From the NCBI RefSeq assembly GCF_900108065.1, contig NZ_FNVQ01000002.1:62001-126000 (forward strand): a stretch of 64,000 nucleotides of DNA. The letters are read 5' to 3'. Below are positions 20,878-29,840 of the stretch, in pieces. The notes beneath the pieces are model-generated. The model saw only the letters and a list, made by a program, of their open reading frames with translations, was not told the origin of the DNA and searched no databases. The position numbers and the translations under genes are program-made. This DNA is from Marinobacterium lutimaris (GTDB lineage Bacteria; Pseudomonadota; Gammaproteobacteria; Pseudomonadales; Balneatricaceae). Numbering within the stretch: position 1 is the first letter of the stretch; the number at the start of each line of letters is the position of its first letter.

Positions 20878-22866
20878 TCACTCCAACCCGCCAGCAAAGG
20901 CGAGCAGGTTGACCAGTTTCTGGTCCTGGCGCAGCAAGTCACGCCTGGTGCGGGCATGGGAGGCTTCGGCCCGTTTCTGTGCCTTACGTAATAATTTCAG
21001 ACGCATGGAGTCGGATGCTGAGAGGCGAGTGAGTGAAAGTGAAAAACTTTCATTGAACATTTCAAGCAAAGCGTCTTCCATAGACAGGATCGCTTCGCAG
21101 CTGCCGGGTTGCCCACGGCGGGCACAGCGCCCTTCAAGCTGTCGATCGATCCGCGCCGAGTCGTGCCGCTCCGTCAAAATCACATGCAGGCCACCGCGCT
21201 CAACCACCTCCTCAGGCAACGAGATATCCACCCCCCTACCGGCCATATTCGTGGCTACGGTGATGCAGCCGGGCTCTCCTGCACGGGCGATAATCTGCGC
21301 CTCCTCGGCATCGTTTTCGGCGTTAAGTACCGCATGTTCCAGCCCCAAATCTGTCAGCCGCTCACTGACTGTCTGGGACGCGGCCACCGAACGTGTACCG
21401 ATAAGAACAGGGCGCCCGGCCAGACGCTCCTGGTCGGCCCGTTCGGCGACCTGAGTCCACTTCTGCTCCGCTGAATCAACCACTCGGGCAGGCAGCCTGC
21501 GCATCAGCGAGGGCGAGTTAGGCGGGATACGCACCACCGGCAGGCGGTAAACGTTCCAGAGCTCTTTACGCACCTCCCGCGCCGTGCCACTCATACCGGA
21601 CAGGGTCAGGTAGCGACGGAAAAAACGCTGGTAGGTGATGCGCGCCATCACCTCGTTACGCGGCGTGACCTCGACCTCTTCCTTCACTTCGATCAACTGA
21701 TGCAGACCATCCGACCAGGAGCGATCCGGCTGAATGCGACCGGTGTACTCATCGACGATCTGAACCTTGCCCTCCAGCACCAGGTAGTGGTCGCCACGCT
21801 TGAACAGAAGCTGCGCCGACAGCGCCTGGCGCACCGATTCTTCGCGCCGGATACGGCTTTCCCAGATCCCGCCAAGGTCGCGGGCTGCCTCCTCCAGGTA
21901 ATCACGCCCCTGCCGGGTCAGCTCAATACGACGCTCGCTGGCACGCAGGCGATAATGCAGGGGTTGCTCCAGCTCCGCAGCCAGTCTCAGCGCCTCGCCC
22001 GCCCAGGCCTTCTCCGCTTCAACGTCGCTCTGGCGCGAGATAATCAGCGGGGTCTTGGCCTCATCGACCAACACGCTGTCGGCTTCATCGACGATGGCAA
22101 AATGCAGGCCTCGCATCACCAGCCCGCTCTCGGGGCTCTCTGCGCCCAGCAGATTGCGGACACGGCGCCGCATATCGCTCGGCTTGCCCGCCAGGGTGAC
22201 GCGGTCACGCAGGTAATCAAACACCAGCTCCTTGTTGGAGCAGTAGACGATCTCGGTGGCGTATGCCTGGCGACGCTCGGGCCGCTCCATACCGCCCTTA
22301 ATCACCGCAACGCGCAAACCGAGCGCAGTGTAAAGAGGCTCAAGGCTTTGGGCGTCGCGTTCTGCCAGATAGTCGTTCACTGTCACCACATGGACGGGAA
22401 TTCCTGCCAGCGCTGCGCTGGCCGCCGCCAGGGCTGCGGTCAGGGTTTTGCCCTCGCCGGTATCCATCTCTGCCAATCGCCCATGCAGCATGGCCAGGCC
22501 GCCCAGCAACTGCACATCATGGTGCCGCATGCCGAGATGACGGCGGCAAAGCTCACGAATCAGTGCAAAGGCGGGATAGATGGCGCGCGAGCGGATACCG
22601 TCGCGGCGTAAATTCATTCGGGTGTTCTCGACTTCCACGGCCAGGCCGTTGGCATCAAGACTTTGTAATCGGGGTTCTAAACGGTTAATCCGCGCCAACG
22701 CGGATCTCGCCCTGCGGCTGTAGGTCTGGCTCCAGACCCGCACGGGAACGGAAGCCACCGCCAGGGATAAGCGGTCTTCCCAGTCGTCAGCGCGGTCATC
22801 CCTTTCCGCACTGTACGAAAGACGCACCTCGGGAAGAAGCGCGGGCTGTGACACTTTTGCAGTCAC
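20878..22866 (-). CDS. SecA-like ATPase, shortened accessory form
   Basis: Encodes 662 residues against about 850-900 for housekeeping SecA. Recognisable SecA motor features in order: Walker A MDTGEGKTL (about 134-142); VTVNDYLAERDA; the DEAD motif VDEADSVLVDEAKTP (about 257-270); VQIVDEYTGR followed by WSDGLHQLIEVKE; LSGMSGTAREV; TNMAGRGVDI (about 538-547); and ERHDSARIDRQLEGR. It ends soon after LSMEDALLEMF, so most of the helical wing/C-terminal part and the zinc-binding SecB-contact tail are missing. The N-terminus is also unlike SecA. The start is GTG with GAGGG upstream, 12 bases after the SapC gene. It probably acts as a cytoplasmic ATPase dedicated to the giant protein next door; that role is inferred from position. 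It is very unlikely to be the essential SecA. Confidence 0.85.
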   Translation of the reverse strand: MTAKVSQPALLPEVRLSYSAERDDRADDWEDRLSLAVASVPVRVWSQTYSRRARSALARINRLEPRLQSLDANGLAVEVENTRMNLRRDGIRSRAIYPAFALIRELCRRHLGMRHHDVQLLGGLAMLHGRLAEMDTGEGKTLTAALAAASAALAGIPVHVVTVNDYLAERDAQSLEPLYTALGLRVAVIKGGMERPERRQAYATEIVYCSNKELVFDYLRDRVTLAGKPSDMRRRVRNLLGAESPESGLVMRGLHFAIVDEADSVLVDEAKTPLIISRQSDVEAEKAWAGEALRLAAELEQPLHYRLRASERRIELTRQGRDYLEEAARDLGGIWESRIRREESVRQALSAQLLFKRGDHYLVLEGKVQIVDEYTGRIQPDRSWSDGLHQLIEVKEEVEVTPRNEVMARITYQRFFRRYLTLSGMSGTAREVRKELWNVYRLPVVRIPPNSPSLMRRLPARVVDSAEQKWTQVAERADQERLAGRPVLIGTRSVAASQTVSERLTDLGLEHAVLNAENDAEEAQIIARAGEPGCITVATNMAGRGVDISLPEEVVERGGLHVILTERHDSARIDRQLEGRCARRGQPGSCEAILSMEDALLEMFNESFSLSLTRLSASDSMRLKLLRKAQKRAEASHARTRRDLLRQDQKLVNLLAFAGGLE

Positions 22867-22878
22867 AGGCAGCCCTCG

Positions 22879-23667
22879 TTACTGCACCGTAGCCGAAGGT
22901 CCTGCGGCTTCATCGGTGAGCAGAGACTCGGCTTCCGCCGCCGGCTTGCTTGCCGCCATCAGGCCGACCATGTCGTTGAAGTGGCGCAGCGAGTAGAGAT
23001 GCATGAAGGTGCACTCCAGCTCATCGGTTTTCATCATTTTCGCCAGATCTTCCTGACCGATCTCTTTCAGCTTCTCGCGGTTAACCACCTGAAAGCCGGA
23101 CAGGGAGCGTTTTTCACCCTCAGCCAGGTTGAACTGCGCCTGCATCGGCTGCAGCAGGTCCAGCTCTTTCAGGCGCTTGCAGTAAGCCTGGGTGCGTTGG
23201 AAGTGGGCCTGATACTCCTGCAGAAAGTTGAGTACGTTTTTCAGATACTGGGTCTGGGTACCGTCGGAATCAAACAGACGCTCGCCGCGGCCTTCGCCGT
23301 TAACACCTTCAAAACCTTCATCGATATTGAGGATGAACTGCTTGCCGGACTTGTCGCTGGAAAATACAAACGGGTAACGGCGCACGAAAGCCGGGATATA
23401 TTTACCCTTCCATAAGCCATCCTCACCCACAAACAGGTTTTCGTTTTCACGGGCGCCAAGAATCACCGCCGGCATCACCGATTCTTCGTTACCGGCGAAC
23501 ACGATCGGATACTCGGCAGCAGCCAGTGAGAACTCAACAGCGGTGAGCGGCACTGAGTTAACCTCCTTGGAGAAGGCGTAGGAGTTCCCCGTCTTAACCG
23601 ACAGGTCTTTATGCTTCTCCTGACTAACGGGTACAGCAGTGTTGTAAAACAGCAGTTGTGTAGCCAT
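22879..23667 (-). CDS. SapC-family protein
   Basis: Encodes 262 residues when started at the ATG at 23667, chosen because AGGAGAG lies about 6 bases upstream; a longer in-frame start 60 bases earlier lacks one. The sequence (MATQLLFYNTAVPVSQEKHK, then AAAEYPIVFAGNEE, LWKGKYIPAFVRRYPFVF, and FNLAEGEKRSLSGFQVVNREKL) matches the SapC family, first named in Campylobacter S-layer loci and now found widely in Proteobacteria with unknown biochemical function. It has no signal peptide or membrane segment, so it is probably cytoplasmic. It sits between the M50-HlyD fusion gene and the SecA-like gene, which suggests a chaperone or accessory role for export or surface display of the giant protein. That role is inference. 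Confidence 0.85.
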   Translation of the reverse strand: MATQLLFYNTAVPVSQEKHKDLSVKTGNSYAFSKEVNSVPLTAVEFSLAAAEYPIVFAGNEESVMPAVILGARENENLFVGEDGLWKGKYIPAFVRRYPFVFSSDKSGKQFILNIDEGFEGVNGEGRGERLFDSDGTQTQYLKNVLNFLQEYQAHFQRTQAYCKRLKELDLLQPMQAQFNLAEGEKRSLSGFQVVNREKLKEIGQEDLAKMMKTDELECTFMHLYSLRHFNDMVGLMAASKPAAEAESLLTDEAAGPSATVQ

Positions 23668-23723
23668 GGTCACTCTCCTTTTTGTATTACCTTCGCCTGA
23701 TATCGAAGCAAAGGGTCGCACTT

Positions 23724-25874
23724 TCACACGCTAAAGTAGCGTAAGAAAACCTGCATTGCCCCCCGGTAAAGACGCGCCGCTACCGGCTCGCTACCGTGGG
23801 AGAATCTGACATAAACGCGATCGCCATAGGTGGCGACGGCGGGTGCCTCGTTTAACCTGAGATCCAGCCGTAAAACACTTTCCAGCGCCCGCAGACGCCC
23901 CGGCTGGGCTGGGTCCAGGGGGATCTCGCCGCCGCCTTCGGTGGCCAGCACCAGGCTTGGCAGTTCGGTGGACAGCGCCGGCTCATAACGCTCGATACGG
24001 GCCGGATACTCGGTTTCCGGGAAGCCGGCAAAGCGCACACTCATCGCTTCGGTATCGCGGCGCACCAGGTCTGCGCTGTTCTCTTCGACCACCACCCGTA
24101 TCACCGGATTCTCAAAGCTCGCCACATAGGCCAGAGCATCGCCGCGGCGGATAAAGCGGCCAACCAGGTCGTTGTATTCCGGCAGGATCACCCGTCCTTC
24201 GGTGGCGCTTCTGACCACCAGCTCTTCCGCCTTGATCCGCGCCGCATCCAGGTTAGCCCTGGCCTGCTTCAGCTCTTCACTGACCACCCTGGCAGCCGCC
24301 TGATCCGACTGCAGCTCCGCCTGGAGCCTCAGTTCCAGTTCAGCGATACGCGCCTCCAGCATTTTTAACTGCGCCGGTTGCAGCGGGTCTTCAAGCCTTA
24401 TCAGCGGTGTACCTGGCTGTACTGTCGCTCCGGGCGGTACCAGCAGCTCGGCCACCACACCGTCTGCGCCGGCATTAACAACCGCTTCAGAATCGGTAGC
24501 CACATAGCCCTGGGCCAGTGTGTTGTAGGGCAAGGGGATGAAAAACAGCAGGGTCAGAATGCCCAGCAGCACCGCCGCAGTCGCCCCCAGGGCACGGCCG
24601 CGTTTGCGCCTCAGCATCGGGCTGGTCAGGAGGAACCAGGCCTGCTTGAGCAGCGGCAGCACCAGCATCAGGAAGACCGCCCAGATCGCCAGCGCCACGC
24701 CCACGGCAAACAACTCCATTGAGACCAGCAGCACAATGATGGCGAAGGTGATAAACAGCCGGTAAAGGAAAGAGGAGATCGAGTAGATAAAAAACCAGAA
24801 GCCCTCTCGCGGCGCAGTTACCGGCGATTCCGTATCGGTAAGCCCGAAGGCGTAACGCTGAATCAGGTACCCCAGATAGCGGTTGGCGCGCGGTGCCAGA
24901 TTGGGAATCTCCAGCAGGTCGCAAGCCACGTAATAGCCATCGAATTTGAGCAGCGGATTACCGTTGAACAGGAGCGTGGATACACCACCGATCAACATCA
25001 CGTTAAAGGCAAAGGCGCGGATGATCCCCTCTTCTGCCGAAGCCCAGACCATCATCGCCAGCGCGGCGAGGAAAATCTCCGTGAGGATGCCGGCGCCCGC
25101 CACCAGCGCCCGCTGCCACTTGCTGTGAAAAGCGATACTGTCTGAGGCATCCACGTAGGGCACCGGCATAAACACCAGGAACATGATGCCGATTTCGTGC
25201 ACATCTCCGCCCCAGCGCTTAATCACATAGGCGTGCCCGAGCTCATGCAGCGCCTTGGTAATCGGATAGGCCAGCAACAGCAACAGCAGGTTCTCAGTGG
25301 CCAGCACCCGGTCGACCACGTTGGCCGTCAGCTCTTCCCAGTGCAGTGCGACCAGAGTACCGGCGTAGATCACCACGGCGAAAAACAGCAGCGCGCCAAA
25401 CCAGGAGATAAACGGCCGCACCAGCGGCAGGGTTGCCGCCAGAAAATCGTCCGGATCGAACACCGGAAGCCTGAGCGCCAGCGGGTTGAGCACGCTACGC
25501 ACCAGCTTCTGGCGCTTCATCTTGCGGCCACGATCAGATAACTCGACGATATCCGGCGGCACATCACCATAGAGGACATCGGCGGAATAGAGCTTGCCCA
25601 GTAGGCTGATCATCTCATCCTGGGTAATGGCGTCCGCATCCAGGCGTTCACACACCAGCTCCCAGATCTGTTCCACGCTGCGACCGCCATCCATCAGCGA
25701 GATAACCTGATAGACCTCCGGCGTAAAGCGGTGGAAACGTCCTGACGTACGATCCTGCAACACGTACCAGAGAGAACCGCGAAAATGGTGCCGGTAGATA
25801 TTGGCGTGGGAGCGCAGACGGGGTTTGAACTGGGCCACTCTGTACCAGGAGCTGCTATACCAGGAACGGGTCAT
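23724..25874 (-). CDS. PqqD-like / M50 site-2-protease-like / HlyD fusion membrane protein
   Basis: Encodes 716 residues from the ATG at 25874 (GAGAGAG just upstream, 19 bases after the previous stop). Domains: a PqqD-like N-terminus (about 20-115; GRFHRFTPEVYQVISLMDGG); membrane segments from about 150; the zinc-protease motif HELGH at about 210-214; the second M50-type motif NGNPLLKFDGYY at about 300-312; more membrane helices to about 450; then a biotinyl-lipoyl/HlyD adaptor with a coiled-coil hairpin (about 455-716; GADGVVAELLVPPGATVQPG). Such M50-HlyD fusions are known beside efflux or secretion adaptors and PqqD-linked systems, but their substrates are mostly unknown. Both zinc-ligand motifs look intact, so it may cleave something in the membrane. 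Its position suggests it forms the inner-membrane core of the export apparatus together with the upstream adaptor. Confidence 0.85.
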   Translation of the reverse strand: MTRSWYSSSWYRVAQFKPRLRSHANIYRHHFRGSLWYVLQDRTSGRFHRFTPEVYQVISLMDGGRSVEQIWELVCERLDADAITQDEMISLLGKLYSADVLYGDVPPDIVELSDRGRKMKRQKLVRSVLNPLALRLPVFDPDDFLAATLPLVRPFISWFGALLFFAVVIYAGTLVALHWEELTANVVDRVLATENLLLLLLAYPITKALHELGHAYVIKRWGGDVHEIGIMFLVFMPVPYVDASDSIAFHSKWQRALVAGAGILTEIFLAALAMMVWASAEEGIIRAFAFNVMLIGGVSTLLFNGNPLLKFDGYYVACDLLEIPNLAPRANRYLGYLIQRYAFGLTDTESPVTAPREGFWFFIYSISSFLYRLFITFAIIVLLVSMELFAVGVALAIWAVFLMLVLPLLKQAWFLLTSPMLRRKRGRALGATAAVLLGILTLLFFIPLPYNTLAQGYVATDSEAVVNAGADGVVAELLVPPGATVQPGTPLIRLEDPLQPAQLKMLEARIAELELRLQAELQSDQAAARVVSEELKQARANLDAARIKAEELVVRSATEGRVILPEYNDLVGRFIRRGDALAYVASFENPVIRVVVEENSADLVRRDTEAMSVRFAGFPETEYPARIERYEPALSTELPSLVLATEGGGEIPLDPAQPGRLRALESVLRLDLRLNEAPAVATYGDRVYVRFSHGSEPVAARLYRGAMQVFLRYFSV

Positions 25875-25893
25875 CGACTCTCTCGCCCCCGCC

Positions 25894-27756
25894 TCAAGGT
25901 AACCAGCGCCAGAGCGCCAGCTGTATCCAGTTGAGTGTTTTTTCACCCCAGATCCGGATCAACAGACGCCTGTCGATATCGGTCCGGGCCACCCCTTCCA
26001 TACCGGGACGCAGGTCGCTGTTTTCAGTACTCAGCTGCGCCTCGACCCGGAAAAAGTTGCGCCCTTCCTGCTGCATCGCCATCGGCGTAATGCGCTCAAC
26101 CTGGTAGGGAAGCTCAGTCTCCGGCATGGCCGACACACGCAGAATTCCCTGCTGCTGCGGCTGGATATTCTGGATATCGCGCTCGTCCACCTCCAGCACC
26201 ACGCGATAGGAATCCAGCGGTGCGATCTGGAACAGCTCCTGCCCGCGCTCCAGCGAGATACCCACCGACTGGCTCAGATCACCACTGACCACGATGCCGT
26301 CGAACGGCGCCAGGATCCGGGTGCGGGACAGCTGTTCATCGATCAGTGACAGCTGAGCCTGAGCCTGGTCGATCTGGGCGCGGATGATATTCGCTTCGGC
26401 ACGGTTGCCCTCGGCCAGGGCACGGTCATACTCCGCCTGACTCTGGCGTTCTGCGGTGATAAGGCGCAGCCGCTCCAGCGTCAGGTCCCGATCGTCCAGC
26501 GCCGCCAATACCTGGCCGTTTTCCACCAGATCACCGGCGCGGGCATATTGCGCAGCGAGATAACCGCCAAAGGGCGCCACCAGGGTGCGCTGCACGGTGC
26601 CCTGCAGCAGCGCCGGCGCCGATACCGAGTAGTCATCCTTGGCAAAAGAGAAAAAGGCGATCAGCGCGATCACCACCAGCGTTGCCAGTTTGCGGCCGAA
26701 GTAACCAGGGCCGAGCAGGCGTTTGAGCTGAGTGGTCAGGCTGATAAAGATCTTTACCGCCAGAGCCCGGTCGTTGGCGCGGCGGTCATCCAGAATAGGA
26801 CCGACCACAGCCGCCACCGCATCGCACACCTCGACCTCATCGGGGCTGAAACTTTCGCCCCGGGTGCGCTCGAAGGTCAGCGCCCCGATCAGCTCACCCT
26901 TGGACTGCAGCGGCAATGTCAGTATCGCGCCGGCCTTGCGGCTTTCCGCCAGTTCCGCGTGAGCACGGGTAACGCGATACTCCCACTCGGGTGGTGGCGG
27001 ATAGAGAATTGCCGCGTTCTGGTCTATCGCCTCATCCATGGCGGTACCGATATCGCGGATCAGACTCATTCTTTGCCCAAAGCCTGCACTGAGGGACAGC
27101 GCCTTGACCCGGCAGCGGCGATAACGCACAAAACCAACGCTGACCGTATCGCAGTTCAGGCGGCTGGCAAGGTCACCCACCAGCGCGTTACAAGCTTCAT
27201 CGAAACGGGCGTGTTCAAGAAGGGTAGCGAGGGTATCGAAGGCGGTGGCGCTGCGTTCTCTGAGCTCAGCATCCAGCTCCGCCTGCTCTCGCAGGGTCAG
27301 TACCTCCATCCAGCCAGCGCCCCATTGCAAGCGGCGGAACAGGTCGGTGGTCTGTAGTGATGCATCGGTGACGCGCACGGCGATAACACCGTAAAGACGC
27401 CCCTGCACGGTGAGCGGATGAGCCAAAATGCGCTCTTTCCCCTCCTCACCAAGCACCACGCCACGACGCTGCTGTACCGACTGCTGGGCAGCCTCTATCA
27501 TCACCGGGTCTTCATTGCCGGTATCGGGCCAGATAGCAACGGGGGTAAAGGGGCCTATATCGGGCTCGCCCATCAGTAGCGTGCCCGCGGCGTTTGCGCC
27601 GAGCTGGCGGCACTGCAGCGCGAGCCAGACGGTAAGGAAAGATTGCGCATCGGCAGCATCGCGGAAGCGGGACCAAAGCGCCTGATCAAGGATGCCATAG
27701 CCGGATCGACCCGACTGCAGGGACTCATCCTGAGGCTGATCAGCCGGCGTTTGCAT
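25894..27756 (-). CDS. GAF-domain / HlyD-family membrane fusion protein
   Basis: Encodes 620 residues from the ATG at 27756, preferred over a GTG 21 bases upstream because GGGGGTG precedes it. The first half is cytoplasmic and GAF-like: one region at about 30-165 and a second at about 185-335 (AGAILTLPLQSKGELIGALTFERT). One membrane helix follows (about 355-372, VVIALIAFFSFA), then a periplasmic HlyD adaptor with a lipoyl half (LVENGQVLAALDDRDL), a helical hairpin, TRILAPFDGIVVSGDLSQSVG, and a beta-barrel domain. It is first in a tightly spaced minus-strand operon with the M50-HlyD fusion, SapC and SecA-like genes. A sensory GAF domain on a secretion adaptor suggests export gated by a small-molecule or redox signal; that is inference. 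Confidence 0.85.
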   Translation of the reverse strand: MQTPADQPQDESLQSGRSGYGILDQALWSRFRDAADAQSFLTVWLALQCRQLGANAAGTLLMGEPDIGPFTPVAIWPDTGNEDPVMIEAAQQSVQQRRGVVLGEEGKERILAHPLTVQGRLYGVIAVRVTDASLQTTDLFRRLQWGAGWMEVLTLREQAELDAELRERSATAFDTLATLLEHARFDEACNALVGDLASRLNCDTVSVGFVRYRRCRVKALSLSAGFGQRMSLIRDIGTAMDEAIDQNAAILYPPPPEWEYRVTRAHAELAESRKAGAILTLPLQSKGELIGALTFERTRGESFSPDEVEVCDAVAAVVGPILDDRRANDRALAVKIFISLTTQLKRLLGPGYFGRKLATLVVIALIAFFSFAKDDYSVSAPALLQGTVQRTLVAPFGGYLAAQYARAGDLVENGQVLAALDDRDLTLERLRLITAERQSQAEYDRALAEGNRAEANIIRAQIDQAQAQLSLIDEQLSRTRILAPFDGIVVSGDLSQSVGISLERGQELFQIAPLDSYRVVLEVDERDIQNIQPQQQGILRVSAMPETELPYQVERITPMAMQQEGRNFFRVEAQLSTENSDLRPGMEGVARTDIDRRLLIRIWGEKTLNWIQLALWRWLP

Positions 27757-28043
27757 CAATGCTTTCACCCCCTGCACGACAGCTGCATCGAACGATGCCT
27801 GTCAGATCCTGATTAAGCTTTTACCTGAGGTTAGCTACTCCTAATGACAATTCAACAAGTTCTAATAAAAAGCGAGATATATGTAAAAAAAGGAGACAAA
27901 TAGCGACAATTTCACCGAAGATTGTTATCGCTAATGCTGCCATTCATAGACACTAAATTCAAAAAAGGGCTAATGCAGATAAGACTTGTTTGCCATTGGC
28001 TACTCAATGCCCTAAATGTAGCCGCCAAGCAGCCCCCGAAGAT
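27757..28043. promoter_or_regulatory. Intergenic region upstream of the export operon
   Basis: This 287-base region lies between the end of the LysR gene and the start of the GAF-HlyD gene. It contains no plausible gene. The part from about 27,840 to 27,970 is AT-rich and is the likely promoter region for the minus-strand export operon. I could not pick a convincing -35/-10 pair by eye. Confidence 0.4.
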
Positions 28044-28958
28044 CTAGGACAACGTCGACCTTTTAGCAATGCCTCCTTCCTGGAACTGCTGCACTATCAC
28101 CTCAACAAAAGCCTGAGCTGCTGCCGACAGTCGATCCCGTCGCCGGGTCACAATGCCCACGCGCCGGGATACTCTGGGTTCGGTCAACTCAAGGCAACGA
28201 GCGCCCAGCTCTTCCATCTGCTGCCGGCACAACTTGGGTACAGCCCCGACACCCAACCCTGTAACCACCATTCTTCCGACGGTCACCAGTTGATGAGCAT
28301 CATAGGCGACGTTCAGATTGAGCCCCTGTTCAGCGAGCCGTCGTTCGATCAGCGAACGCAGCCGTGATGGGCGCTGAAGGGTGATAAAGTCAGACTTAAG
28401 CAGATCAGTCCAGCTGATGGAGCCGTCCCTGCCACAGGGATGATCGGCGGGCAGCACGGCGATAAATTCATCCTCAAACAGCGGCTGAAAGCGCAGATCC
28501 TCGCTGCTGCCAGGATCGAAGGTGATCCCCACTTCGATGCGGTGTTCACGCACCATATCAACCACCCGCTCGGCGATCACATCGTGCACCTCGACATTCA
28601 CGCCAGGGTAATCATCGCGATACGCCAGCAACCCGAGTGGCAGTAGTGACGCAGCGAAGGATGGCATCGCCGCGATGGCTACCTTGCCCCGCTGCAGGGT
28701 AAAGCGCTGGTGCAGCTCCTCCTCCAGGTTGTCCCAGTCCGCCAGCAGTCGCTCGCCCCGTTCATACAGCGCCTCCCCTTCCGGGGTCAGCGCTACATTG
28801 CGGGTGGTGCGGGTCAGCAGAGGCCCGCCCAGACTCTCTTCCAGCTTTTTGATGGCGAGGCTCAGTGCCGGCTGCGACAGGTGCACCAGCTCGCTCGCCT
28901 CGGCAAAGTTCAGCGTTCGAGCCACCGCCAGAAAAGCACGCAGCTGTTTTACCGTCAT
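28044..28958 (-). CDS. LysR-family transcriptional regulator
   Basis: Encodes 304 residues. The N-terminal winged helix-turn-helix is typical (MTVKQLRAFLAVARTLNFAEASELVHLSQPALSLAIKKLEE, with LGGPLLTRTTRNVALTPEGE after it), followed by a LysR substrate-binding domain. It is transcribed divergently from the CoA-transferase genes, with a 136-base AT-rich gap. By the usual LysR logic it controls itself and the two transferase genes. The arrangement resembles the Pseudomonas dhcR-dhcAB locus (dehydrocarnitine CoA-transferase), which would make the effector a carnitine- or 3-oxoacid-derived compound; this is a guess from gene order. Confidence 0.9.
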   Translation of the reverse strand: MTVKQLRAFLAVARTLNFAEASELVHLSQPALSLAIKKLEESLGGPLLTRTTRNVALTPEGEALYERGERLLADWDNLEEELHQRFTLQRGKVAIAAMPSFAASLLPLGLLAYRDDYPGVNVEVHDVIAERVVDMVREHRIEVGITFDPGSSEDLRFQPLFEDEFIAVLPADHPCGRDGSISWTDLLKSDFITLQRPSRLRSLIERRLAEQGLNLNVAYDAHQLVTVGRMVVTGLGVGAVPKLCRQQMEELGARCLELTEPRVSRRVGIVTRRRDRLSAAAQAFVEVIVQQFQEGGIAKRSTLS

Positions 28959-28972
28959 GGTTCGCCTCGAAG

Positions 28973-28995
28973 ATTAATAACTATTACAAATTAAT
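28973..28995. promoter_or_regulatory. Candidate LysR-binding site in the divergent promoter
   Basis: ATTAAT is repeated with an 11-base spacer (28973-28978 and 28990-28995). It lies 15 bases upstream of the LysR start and within the divergent region shared with the CoA-transferase operon. The T-N11-A spacing and dyad symmetry are what LysR proteins usually bind. The region is AT-rich, so chance occurrence is possible. Confidence 0.4.
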
Positions 28996-29094
28996 AAAAA
29001 TAAAAAACAAAATTAATTTATCAATCGTTCTAACGCAATCTACAGCTCATAACTACTCACACATACAGATAACAACAACGCTGGAGGAAACCCT

Positions 29095-29796
29095 ATGGCT
29101 GGTTTCGACAAGGTGGTGAGCTGCTACGAAGAAGCGATGGCAGGACTCGATAACGGCATGACCCTGATCGCCGGGGGCTTCGGTCTCTGCGGCATCCCGG
29201 AAAACCTGATCGCGCAGATCAAACGGATGCGCGTCCGCGATCTGACGGTGGTTTCCAACAACTGCGGAGTCGATGGTTTTGGCCTCGGTATCCTTCTGGA
29301 AGATCACCAGATCCGCAAGATGATCGCCTCTTACGTCGGCGAAAACGCTCTGTTCGAAAAGCAGCTGCTCGAGGGCGAGCTTGAGGTTGAGCTGACACCC
29401 CAGGGCACCCTGGCCGAGAAGATCCGCGCCGGCGGCGCCGGTATCCCCGCGTTTTACACCGCCACCGGCTATGGCACGCCGGTCGGTGAAGGCAAGGAGG
29501 TGCGTGAGTTTAACGGCCGCCCACATATTCTTGAGGAATCGATCCGCGGCGACTTCGCCATCGTCAAAGGCTGGAAGGCAGACCGTTACGGCAACGTGGT
29601 TTACCGCCACACCGCCCAGAACTTCAACCCGATGGTGGCCACCGCAGGGAAGATCACCGTGGTTGAGGTCGAGGAAATCGTCGAACCCGGCGAGCTGAGC
29701 CCGAGCGAGATCCACACTCCCGGTATCTATGTGGATCGTGTGATCCAGGGCAGCTTCGAGAAGCGCATCGAAAAACGCACCCTGCGCACTGCCTGA
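29095..29796 (+). CDS. scoA: 3-oxoacid CoA-transferase subunit A
   Basis: Encodes 233 residues; GGAGGAAA lies just before the ATG. It carries the family I CoA-transferase subunit A signature ([13 protein letters not shown] near the N-terminus, [33 protein letters not shown], and [15 protein letters not shown]). With the next gene it should form the A2B2 enzyme that moves CoA from succinyl-CoA to a 3-oxoacid such as acetoacetate, releasing succinate. A closely related Pseudomonas pair (DhcAB) acts on dehydrocarnitine and has the same divergent LysR neighbour, so the true acceptor could differ. It forms an operon with subunit B, 44 bases downstream. Confidence 0.9.
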   Translation: MAGFDKVVSCYEEAMAGLDNGMTLIAGGFGLCGIPENLIAQIKRMRVRDLTVVSNNCGVDGFGLGILLEDHQIRKMIASYVGENALFEKQLLEGELEVELTPQGTLAEKIRAGGAGIPAFYTATGYGTPVGEGKEVREFNGRPHILEESIRGDFAIVKGWKADRYGNVVYRHTAQNFNPMVATAGKITVVEVEEIVEPGELSPSEIHTPGIYVDRVIQGSFEKRIEKRTLRTA

Positions 29797-29840
29797 TCTA
29801 CTTAATCGAATAATAATTTCTCACGAACATGGAGGCTGTT

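Noticed and set aside
21700-22611. 303-codon plus-strand frame
   Set aside because: Antisense to the SecA-like gene, whose motor motifs are unmistakable on the other strand.
20878-22866. Housekeeping SecA
   Set aside because: Too short, lacks the C-terminal zinc motif and much of the helical region, and lies in an accessory operon.
29053-29715. 220-codon minus-strand frame
   Set aside because: Antisense to CoA-transferase subunit A.
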